From NCBI GenBank assembly GCA_913048495.1, contig CAJWWA010000004.1, positions 1 through 35,190 of the forward strand: a stretch of 35,190 nucleotides of DNA, in the 5' to 3' direction. The translations under genes were made by a program, and so were the position numbers. The notes under the pieces were generated by a model. That model was given only the letters and a program-made list of their open reading frames with translations, was not told where the DNA came from and ran no database searches. The DNA comes from an uncultured Halieaceae bacterium (GTDB taxonomy: Bacteria > Pseudomonadota > Gammaproteobacteria > Pseudomonadales > Halieaceae). The stretch's first letter is position 1, and each line of letters starts with the position of its first letter. Positions 8,827 through 16,022 of this stretch are shown in pieces.

Positions 8827-10347
8827 TCAGGCGACCGCCTTGACCCGAGTGCCCTCGAGCTTCTTGGCGTCGTACATGGCTTCATCTGCGCGCGCCAGGG
8901 CGGTCTCCATGGTGTCGTCACCGTCGAGTTGCGTCACCCCGCAGGAGATAGAAACGTCGAGCGGACGGCCGTTGTCATTGAAACCGGCATGCGCGACTTC
9001 CTGGCAGACGCTGCGGGCGAAGATCTCCGCCCCGGAGAGCGGCGTATCCGGCAGCAGCAGCAGGAACTCGTCGCCCCCGTATCGGCATACGATATCGCTC
9101 GCGCGGGAGCGCTCGTGAAGGATGTCGGCGACCTTCATGAGCACGAGATCTCCGGCCGCATGGCCGTAGGTATCGTTGATTTCCTTGAACTTGTTGCAAT
9201 CGACGAACACGATCGACAGCGGCGCCGCGGCCCGCTTCCAGCGCGCATAGAGCTCGGGCGAGCGCTCCTCGTACCCGGCCCGGTTGTAAACCCCCGTGAG
9301 CGGGTCCTTCAGCGCGAGGTCCGCCTTGTCGCGGATCTCGTTGCGCAGGCTGTCCGCCTCCTGCTCCAGCGTTTCCACCTGCTGGGAAAGTTCCTTCACC
9401 CTTGCCTGGGCCGCCTCGTACTGCTCCCGCTCCTCGGCGACGTGCCGGGCGAGGCGCTCGGTGATGCGCAGCAACGAGCCGTGTACCGCCTCCTGGTCGA
9501 CTCCGTGGGTCACGGCCTCGGACAGTCCGCTGACATCGGCGCCGACATCGACTTCCAGGGCCTCCGACCGCTCCAGGGAACGCCGTCCCTCGTCCGCCAC
9601 GGAAGTGACGGCGTCTTCAAAGGACTCGAGCCGCTCGCGCAGGCTGCCGAGGAAACTGGATGCGTGCGCGCGCTCCTGCCGAATGCGATCGTCGATGCGA
9701 TCGATCTCCCGGGTGACCTCCTTGAGGAGGGTCTCCGCCTGCTCCAGCGCCTGCAGCCCCTCGAGGCGCTGCCGGAGCTCGCCCCCGCGGGACGGCGAGC
9801 CGTTGAGTACGTCGATGTGATCGACAAGGCGCGTGAGCAGCTCGACGAAGAGCATCACCGAGCGGTCCCGCTGCCCTTCCTCGCGGTCGGTCCGCCGGCG
9901 CCCGAAGAGCCCGCGGGCCCCGCTCTCGCCGCGGCCGCGGGCCGCGACCTCGATCAGCGCCTCCGCCGAGGCCTTCAGCAGCGAGCTCAGGGCGGCCTGG
10001 CGCTCCAGCGCACTCTGGCCTGCGGCGATCCGGCGTACGAGGCCGTCGAAGTGCTGCTGGTCCTCGGAGCGTACCGGCATGCGCTTGACGAGCTGGCTGA
10101 GCCCGGAGACATCCAGGGCGCCCGGCATGGCATCGCTGCTATCGACACTGACGCCCGTCGCCGAAAGCACATAGTGGGCCAGTTCCTCGGAGGCTTCACC
10201 GAGCCGGTTGCCGTCAGCCCCCTCACGCACGAGACCCCGGATCTTGCCCAGCACCGCATCCACGTCGGCGTCTACGCCCTCGGCCATGCGCAGCAGCCTG
10301 AGGGTCAATCGCGCAAGCGCCTCGTCCCGATCCATGGTTGATGTCAT
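8827..10347 (-). CDS. GGDEF diguanylate cyclase with long helical/coiled-coil N-terminus
   Basis: DPLTGVYNRAGYEERSPELY...RASDIVCRYGGDEFLLLLPD: GGDEF with RxxD I-site. N-terminal about 330 aa predominantly helical with no TM. Confidence 0.92.
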   Translation of the reverse strand: MTSTMDRDEALARLTLRLLRMAEGVDADVDAVLGKIRGLVREGADGNRLGEASEELAHYVLSATGVSVDSSDAMPGALDVSGLSQLVKRMPVRSEDQQHFDGLVRRIAAGQSALERQAALSSLLKASAEALIEVAARGRGESGARGLFGRRRTDREEGQRDRSVMLFVELLTRLVDHIDVLNGSPSRGGELRQRLEGLQALEQAETLLKEVTREIDRIDDRIRQERAHASSFLGSLRERLESFEDAVTSVADEGRRSLERSEALEVDVGADVSGLSEAVTHGVDQEAVHGSLLRITERLARHVAEEREQYEAAQARVKELSQQVETLEQEADSLRNEIRDKADLALKDPLTGVYNRAGYEERSPELYARWKRAAAPLSIVFVDCNKFKEINDTYGHAAGDLVLMKVADILHERSRASDIVCRYGGDEFLLLLPDTPLSGAEIFARSVCQEVAHAGFNDNGRPLDVSISCGVTQLDGDDTMETALARADEAMYDAKKLEGTRVKAVA

Positions 10348-10360
10348 CCCTTGTTCATGT

Positions 10361-10391
10361 GCTGCGGTCGCAGCCGGCGCCCCGGCGCCGG
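10361..10391. terminator. two adjacent perfect inverted repeats between fhlB-like and DGC genes
   Basis: GCTGCG-GT-CGCAGC (10361-10374) and CCGGCGCC-CC-GGCGCCGG (10374-10391) in a 53-bp intergenic gap. Confidence 0.4.
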
Positions 10392-10400
10392 ACGCTGGCG

Positions 10401-10682
10401 TCAGGCGCGCTCGGACAGCGCCATTTCCAGTCGGTAGACGAACGCCAACACCTCCGCCACGGCAACATACAATGTTTCCGGTATTTCGTCACCCAGCGGG
10501 ATTTCGCAGAGCAGCGTCGCGAGCCGCTCATCCTCGTGCAGGGGCACGCCGTGCGCTTCGGCAATGGCGCGGATGCGCTGCGCGACATCACCCTCCCCAC
10601 TCGCGACCACCCGCGGGGCGCCGACACCCGCGTAGACCAGTGCCGCGGACCGGGGCGGTACGCTGTGGCGGTCGTCGTTCAC
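10401..10682 (-). CDS. FhlB-type protein: free-standing FlhB cytoplasmic (C-terminal) domain
   Basis: PPRSAALVYAGVGAPRVVASGEGDVAQRIRAIAEAHGVPLHEDERLATLLCEIPLGDEIPETLYVAVAEVLAFVYRL aligns by eye to the FlhB segment after NPTH in this window. Confidence 0.88.
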   Translation of the reverse strand: MNDDRHSVPPRSAALVYAGVGAPRVVASGEGDVAQRIRAIAEAHGVPLHEDERLATLLCEIPLGDEIPETLYVAVAEVLAFVYRLEMALSERA

Positions 10683-11767
10683 GCCTTCCAGCCCGTCACG
10701 GCGCCGCCGATGCTCTGCTCCCCGGCTGCGCCCTGCTCCACCCCCAGCCGCACCTCGAGACCCTCGAGGGCGAGACCCCGCGCCTTCATCGCATCGCCGA
10801 GCTGATGCAGGCTGCCGCCCAGCAGGGCACCGCTGTCCGGCTTATCCACCTCAATGCTCACCCGCGCCTGCGCCGGCCCGGCGTGCACGTGTACAACCAG
10901 CGGGCCCAGCCTAGGCAGATCCAAGGACAGTACCGCGTGCCAGCGACGGGTGTGCTCGTCGCCGTCGGGCCGTTCTCGCGCCTCCTCCTCGTTGATGGAC
11001 AGGCGGGCGCTGTGCATACCCTCGCCGAGGAAGAAAGGCAGATCGATGCGCCAGCTGCGCCCCGCCCCCGCATCCCCGGGCAGGGAGGCGAGCTGGTTGA
11101 GCTGCAGGGCACCGAGCATGGCCTCGAGTTCGCGTGCGAAGGCGCCCGTCCCCCGAGCAGAGGACGCTTCCTCGCCCGCTCCGCCAGCGCCGCGCAGTAC
11201 CAGGAGCAGGCGCTGCACGAGGACCTTGAGATCGCGCTCCGCCGACTGGCCGCCGCTCGCGAGCAGGCGAGCCTCGGAAAACGTACCGGATTGCTCGACG
11301 GCCCGCTTCAGGTTCTTCGCCTCGCCCAGCTGCGAGAGCCGGGGCAGCAGGTCCAGCAGCTGGCCGATGAGCGCCTGGGCATTGCCCGGGAGCCGCGCGA
11401 TGCCCTCGGCACCCAGGGCCTGCAGGGCGGAAACGAAGGAGGGTGCGCCCGGCGTGCTTGCGGCGCGAACCGCGCCGCCCGTTTCCACGGCCTGTCCCGC
11501 CGGCGGCGGCACGGCGCGCAGCACCCGCAGCACCGGCACGGGTTCGAGTTGCTTCACCTCGAGCAGCAGCCGCGTACCCGGCTGCACGGGCACATCGGTG
11601 GCGGCAGTCAACTGCTGCCCGCCCACGCGCAGCACCAGTTCACCGCTCGGCCGCTGCGAGGCAACCAGTGCATTGAGCACCTGGCCGACCTGCCAGTTGC
11701 GCAGCCAGATGCCGAAGTTCTTCTGGTCGACCCGGGTTGCAGTGAGCGCCAGCTGGACGTCTTCCAC
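10679..11767 (-). CDS. FliK-like flagellar hook-length control family protein (second copy)
   Basis: C-terminal LSLDLPRLGPLVVHVHAGPAQARVSIEVDKPDSGALLGGSLHQLGDAMKARGLALEGLEVRLG resembles the FliK C-terminal domain. ATG/stop overlap with the FhlB-like gene. Confidence 0.75.
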   Translation of the reverse strand: MEDVQLALTATRVDQKNFGIWLRNWQVGQVLNALVASQRPSGELVLRVGGQQLTAATDVPVQPGTRLLLEVKQLEPVPVLRVLRAVPPPAGQAVETGGAVRAASTPGAPSFVSALQALGAEGIARLPGNAQALIGQLLDLLPRLSQLGEAKNLKRAVEQSGTFSEARLLASGGQSAERDLKVLVQRLLLVLRGAGGAGEEASSARGTGAFARELEAMLGALQLNQLASLPGDAGAGRSWRIDLPFFLGEGMHSARLSINEEEARERPDGDEHTRRWHAVLSLDLPRLGPLVVHVHAGPAQARVSIEVDKPDSGALLGGSLHQLGDAMKARGLALEGLEVRLGVEQGAAGEQSIGGAVTGWKA

Positions 11768-11890
11768 GACACCTCCGACACGGTCTTTCGGCCCAGTCTA
11801 GCACCGGGAAAACCGGCGGGCTGCTAGGCAACCGCCACGCGCGTTGGATACACTCTGCGTTCCGCGTTTTGCGAAGGTAGACCACAGCGC

Positions 11891-12655
11891 ATGGATCTGG
11901 CCACGCTCCTCGGCCTGGTGGGCGCCATCGGCGTCGTCATGGCGGCGATTCTCACCGGCGGCTCTGCCATCGTCTTCTTCAATATCCCCTCGATTCTCAT
12001 CGTGCTCTGGGGCACGGTGCTCGTGGTCATGGTCAAGTTCTCACTGGCGCAGTTCTTCGGCGCCTTCCGCGTTGCCGCGAGAGCCTTCGTCTTCCGCCTC
12101 GATGATCCCGAGGCGCTCATCGCGCAGATCGTCGAGCTGTCCAACATCGCGCGGAAAGAGGGCATGCTGGCGCTCGAGAACCAGGAGATCGACAACGAGT
12201 TTCTCGACGACGGCATCAAGATGCTCATCGACGGCAACAGCCGGGAGGTCGTCAGTACGGTCATGCACAAGGACCTGCAGCAGACCATCGAACGGCACAA
12301 CTGGGGCATGAAAGTCTTCAGCGCGACCGGCGACGTCGCGCCGGCCATGGGCATGATCGGTACCCTGATCGGCCTGGTGCAGATGCTGTCCTCCATGGAC
12401 GACCCCAAGGCGATCGGGCCGGCGATGGCCGTCGCGCTCCTCACGACGCTCTACGGGGCAATGCTCGCCAACATGGTGGCGCTGCCCATCGCCGACAAGC
12501 TGAAGCTGCGCAAGAGCGAGGAGGGACGCATCAAGGCCATGTGCATCGACGGCGTGCTCGCCATCCAGGAGGGCCAGAACCCGCGCATCGTCGAGTCCAT
12601 GCTCAAGGCCTATCTCGAGCCGAAGAAGCGCAACAACGGTGACGGCGAGGAATGA
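11891..12655 (+). CDS. pomA: flagellar motor stator protein, PomA/MotA family
   Basis: MDLATLLGLVGAIGVVMAAILTGGSAIVFFNIPSILIVLWGTVLVVM...SATGDVAPAMGMIGTLIGLVQMLSSMDDPKAIGPAMAVALLTTLYGAMLANMVALPIADKL. Confidence 0.93.
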   Translation: MDLATLLGLVGAIGVVMAAILTGGSAIVFFNIPSILIVLWGTVLVVMVKFSLAQFFGAFRVAARAFVFRLDDPEALIAQIVELSNIARKEGMLALENQEIDNEFLDDGIKMLIDGNSREVVSTVMHKDLQQTIERHNWGMKVFSATGDVAPAMGMIGTLIGLVQMLSSMDDPKAIGPAMAVALLTTLYGAMLANMVALPIADKLKLRKSEEGRIKAMCIDGVLAIQEGQNPRIVESMLKAYLEPKKRNNGDGEE

Positions 12656-13575
12656 TCGACTTCGAGGACCAGGAAGAGGAGCAGCAGGGCGCGCCGGCCT
12701 GGATGGCGACCTTTGCCGACCTCATGTCCCTGCTCATGTGTTTCTTCGTTCTCCTTCTCTCCTTCTCGGAGATGGATGTCGAGAAGTACAAGCAGATTGC
12801 CGGCTCCATGAAGCTGGCCTTCGGGGTCCAGAACCGGGTCAAGGTCGACGACATCCCCAAGGGAACCAGCGTGATCGCCCGGGAGTTCAGCCCCGGTAAG
12901 CCGGAGCCGACGATCATGGACACCATCAACCAGGTCACGCAGCAGAATACGGAGAACTCCCTGCAAGTCGGCAACCCCGATGCGCCGCAGCTCGACGAGG
13001 AGCGAACGCGGGAGCTGCTCGAGCAGAAGGTGGAAGCGCTCCTCGAAGAGACGAAGGAAGACGCGGAGGAGCTGCGTGAGATCCTCGCGCAGGAAGTACA
13101 GACCGGGAAGGTCGACATCGAGACCGAAGGGCGGTCCATCATCGTCAGGATCCGCGAGAACGGCTCCTTCCCCTCCGGCTCGGCGACCCTGAACGCCGAC
13201 TTCCTGCCGGTCATGGACCGCCTGCGGGACGCGCTCGTGGAGATTCCGGGCACGATCGCCGTCGAGGGCCACACGGACGATGTACCGATCAGCGGCGGCC
13301 GCTTCCGCTCGAACTGGGATCTCTCGGCGAGCCGGGCACTGTCCGTGACCCACGAGCTGCTAAAGAGCGGCGAGCTGTCCAATGACCGCCTCATGGTCGT
13401 CGGCTACGCCGAGACCGAGCCTTTCACGAACAACGAGAGCCCCGAGGGACGCGCGATGAACCGGCGGGTGGAACTGGTGATCAGGCAGTCGCTGGAGGAC
13501 AGCCGCCAGGATGACCTGGATGTCATCCGCGAGGCCAACTCGGACGTCGTCGACGTGCTGGAGCTGGATCGATGA
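12652..13575 (+). CDS. pomB: flagellar motor stator protein, PomB/MotB family (OmpA C-terminus)
   Basis: APAWMATFADLMSLLMCFFVLLLSFSEMDVEKYKQIAGSMKLAFGVQN is typical of Na+-type PomB; OmpA-like VEGHTDDVPISGGRFRSNWDLSASRAL. ATGA overlap with pomA. Confidence 0.93.
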   Translation: MIDFEDQEEEQQGAPAWMATFADLMSLLMCFFVLLLSFSEMDVEKYKQIAGSMKLAFGVQNRVKVDDIPKGTSVIAREFSPGKPEPTIMDTINQVTQQNTENSLQVGNPDAPQLDEERTRELLEQKVEALLEETKEDAEELREILAQEVQTGKVDIETEGRSIIVRIRENGSFPSGSATLNADFLPVMDRLRDALVEIPGTIAVEGHTDDVPISGGRFRSNWDLSASRALSVTHELLKSGELSNDRLMVVGYAETEPFTNNESPEGRAMNRRVELVIRQSLEDSRQDDLDVIREANSDVVDVLELDR

Positions 13576-14156
13576 GCGGGGGCGCTGACCGGAGCCAGGG
13601 CGAGCGCCGCCAGTTCTATCGCATCGCGGACCGGATCAAGCTGCGCTACGAGACCATCGAAGCGGGCTCGGAAGGTACCGGGCAGGCAGGCGGGGCCATC
13701 GGCCTGAGTACAGGGCAGCTGCTGGGCGAACTCGACGACGAGCTCGCGGAATGCATCAACCTGCTCGGGCGTGAAGACCCCCTGGCCGCGCGTGCGCTGG
13801 GCCTGCTGAACCGCAAGGTATCCCTGCTCGCCACCCTGAGCCTCTCCCGGGACGGGGAGGAAGCCGCCAGCTACAAGGAAATGCTGGTCAGCCTGAGCGG
13901 CTGCGGCCTTGCCTTCGAGGCCGGCGAGCAGCTGCCGCCGGGCACGGCCCTGAAGCTCTGGCTGATCCTGCAACCCTCGCAGCTGGAGGTGAGCATCACC
14001 GGCCGGGTGGTCGATGCGGCGCCTGCCGGCCCCCCCGGGGAGTCACGCTTCTGGACGCGGGTAGACTTCGATGACGAGGCCTGGGCTCGCGAGGAGCTCA
14101 TCCGCCACGTGGTGCAGAAGCAGGGCCTGCTGGTCGCGGAGCGCTCGGAGCACTAA
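13572..14156 (+). CDS. PilZ-domain protein (possible tetrameric/atypical PilZ type with internal helical insert)
   Basis: RRQFYRIADRIKLRYE (RxxxR) at the N-terminus; MLVSLSGCGLAFEAGEQLPPGTALKLWLIL (degenerate [D/N]xSxxG strand) about 95 residues later. ATGA overlap with pomB. Confidence 0.75.
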   Translation: MSGGADRSQGERRQFYRIADRIKLRYETIEAGSEGTGQAGGAIGLSTGQLLGELDDELAECINLLGREDPLAARALGLLNRKVSLLATLSLSRDGEEAASYKEMLVSLSGCGLAFEAGEQLPPGTALKLWLILQPSQLEVSITGRVVDAAPAGPPGESRFWTRVDFDDEAWAREELIRHVVQKQGLLVAERSEH

Positions 14157-14200
14157 CAGCCCCGGCTTCCCGGCCTGGAAGTCCCGGGTCAGCAGTGCTC
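14148..14200. terminator. long imperfect inverted repeat spanning the convergent stop codons
   Basis: GAGCACT (14148-14154) / AGTGCTC (14194-14200) outer stem, with CCCGG-CTTCC ... GGAAG-T-CCCGG inner stem. Confidence 0.5.
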
Positions 14201-14362
14201 ATCGATGCGCCCGCGGCGCTTGCCGCCGTCGCGGGGCCGGCCGTCATCCTGCTCCGCGGTCTTGTCCCGCTCGGCGCGCCGTCGCTTTTCCCCGGCACCG
14301 CGCTGCACCGGCCGTGCCGGCCGCAGCGGCTTGATGCCTTTGGGATCGATGGGATCAACCAT
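14189..14362 (-). CDS. small basic hypothetical protein (57 aa) downstream of motD
   Basis: MVDPIDPKGIKPLRPARPVQRGAGEKRRRAERDKTAEQDDGRPRDGGKRRGRIDEHC, preceded by strong SD AGGGAGGAGGG-6nt-ATG; 22 bp after the motD stop. Confidence 0.6.
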   Translation of the reverse strand: MVDPIDPKGIKPLRPARPVQRGAGEKRRRAERDKTAEQDDGRPRDGGKRRGRIDEHC

Positions 14363-14384
14363 GGGTCCCTCCTCCCTAATCCGC

Positions 14385-15245
14385 TCACCCTGCGGCGCGA
14401 TTCCGCCCCGCCGCGAGCATGATGCCCGGCAGGCGCTCCCCGGAGGCCGCGGATGACATGACCACCAGGACGACGCGACGGTTCCGCGCCCTGCCCTCCG
14501 GCGTGTCATTGCCTGCGATGGGCCGGTGCTCACCGTAGCCGGTGGCGGAGAGGCGCTCCGGGGCGATGCCGTTCTCCTCGAACAGCCGGACCACCGTCGC
14601 CGCCCGCGCCGCGGACAGCTCCCAGTTCGAGGGGAAGCGCCCGTTCCTGATCGGGACATTGTCTGTAAAACCCTCGACGTTGACCAGGTTGGGCACATCG
14701 CGCAGCACGCTCGCAAAATTCTCGAGCACCGGCACGGCATCGGAGAGCAGCACCCGGCTCCCCGAGGCGAAGAGCAGCTGCGCCTTGATCTCGATCTCGA
14801 GCCAGTAGTCGTTGCGCTCGACCTTGATGAGTTCCTCGTCGATGAAATCGGACACGCGGTTCTCGACCGCCCCGGCAAGGCGATCGATCTCGCCCCGTGA
14901 CTCGGCGGCGGCGTCACCGGGCTCTGCCCTAGACAGCCCCCGGTTCAGAAGCTCGGGCTTGAGCGGAATCATCGCCTGCGAGGAGCCGGTATCGGGCGCG
15001 CCGGCGGACCAGGCGTCGGGCATCTCCACCCCGCCGGAACTCTCCCGCTTGAGCGCCAGCAGCGGCGTGTTCAGGGCGCGGACGATGGAATCGGAGAGCA
15101 CACGGTAGCTGCCCTCCCGCGCCGTGGAAATCGAGTACATGACCACGAAGAAGGCGAACAGGAGCGTGATGAAGTCGGCATAGGAGACCAGCCAGCGCTC
15201 GTGGTTGTCGCTGTAGTCGAGCTGCCGGCGGCGGCGCCCCTTCAC
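14385..15245 (-). CDS. motD: flagellar motor protein MotD (MotB family)
   Basis: NHERWLVSYADFITLLFAFFVVMYSISTAREGSYR (stator TM with conserved Asp) and OmpA-like VEGFTDNVPIRNGRFPSNWELSAARAATVV...GYGEHRPIAGNDTPEGRARNRRV. Confidence 0.92.
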   Translation of the reverse strand: MKGRRRRQLDYSDNHERWLVSYADFITLLFAFFVVMYSISTAREGSYRVLSDSIVRALNTPLLALKRESSGGVEMPDAWSAGAPDTGSSQAMIPLKPELLNRGLSRAEPGDAAAESRGEIDRLAGAVENRVSDFIDEELIKVERNDYWLEIEIKAQLLFASGSRVLLSDAVPVLENFASVLRDVPNLVNVEGFTDNVPIRNGRFPSNWELSAARAATVVRLFEENGIAPERLSATGYGEHRPIAGNDTPEGRARNRRVVLVVMSSAASGERLPGIMLAAGRNRAAG

Positions 15246-16015
15246 CCCAGATAGCCCTCGAGCTTGCTCTGAATCGCGCGCGGGTTCTCGCCCTCGGCGA
15301 TCATGATGACGCCGTCCAGCATCATTTCCTGGTACTGCAGCTGTTCACCGTAGAGCGCCTTGAGCTTGTTGGCGACAGGCAGGAACAGGAGATTGGCGAA
15401 GCCGACACCGTAGATGGTTGCCACGAACGCCACCGCGATGCCCGCTCCGAGGGCAGAGGGATCGGACAGGTTTCTCATGACGTGGATCAGCCCGATGACC
15501 GCGCCGAGGATGCCCACCGTCGGCGAGTACCCCCCCATGGACTCGAACACGCGCGCGCCGCGCTCCTCGCGGGCGAGCTTGCTGTCGATCTCCACTTCCA
15601 TGATGGCGCGGATCTCGTCGGGCTCGACGCCGTCCACGAGGAGGGTCAGGCCCTTGCGGAGGAAGGGGTCGGCCACCCCCTGTGCCTGCTTCTCGAGGGA
15701 AAGGAGCCCGTCGCGGCGCACGCGCCGGCTCCACTCGAGCACGTCGTTGATCAGGGGCTGCCGGTCGAAGCGCGGCGCGCGCAGCACCCACTTGAGCCGG
15801 CGCATGGCGAAGAGGAAATCCCCGAGGGGCGTCTGCACCAGCACCGCGCCGAGTGTGCCGCCGACGACGATGACGAAGGCGGTAAGCTGCAGGAGGCTGG
15901 TGATGCGCCCGCCCTCCAGCATGTTGCCGCCGACGATGGCACCGACCGACAGCGTAACGCCGATGAGCGTGAGGTAGTCGAAGGCCGACCCGGCCGGTTT
16001 GCCCTTGCGCGCCAT
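15242..16015 (-). CDS. motC: flagellar motor protein MotC (MotA family)
   Basis: FDYLTLIGVTLSVGAIVGGNMLEGG...FESMGGYSPTVGILGAVIGLIHVMRNLSDPSALGAGIAVAFVATIYGVGFANLLFLPVANKLK. Confidence 0.92.
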   Translation of the reverse strand: MARKGKPAGSAFDYLTLIGVTLSVGAIVGGNMLEGGRITSLLQLTAFVIVVGGTLGAVLVQTPLGDFLFAMRRLKWVLRAPRFDRQPLINDVLEWSRRVRRDGLLSLEKQAQGVADPFLRKGLTLLVDGVEPDEIRAIMEVEIDSKLAREERGARVFESMGGYSPTVGILGAVIGLIHVMRNLSDPSALGAGIAVAFVATIYGVGFANLLFLPVANKLKALYGEQLQYQEMMLDGVIMIAEGENPRAIQSKLEGYLG

Positions 16016-16022
16016 CCTTACA

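Noticed and set aside
8434-10341. 635-aa plus-strand ORF
   Set aside because: Antisense to the rloA-DGC region; no domain-like motifs, codon-bias artefact.
10208-11827. 539-aa plus-strand ORF
   Set aside because: Antisense to the fhlB and FliK-like genes; no coherent protein signature.
11768-11890. Possible sigma-28 promoter (GCCGAAAG on the minus strand) in the fliK2/pomA divergent region
   Set aside because: -10-like element has no matching -35 at 15 nt spacing; sigma-70 candidates were also weak.
14363-14917. N-terminal part of the 242-aa minus ORF
   Set aside because: Overlaps motD in another frame; only the last 57 codons, after a strong SD, are plausible.
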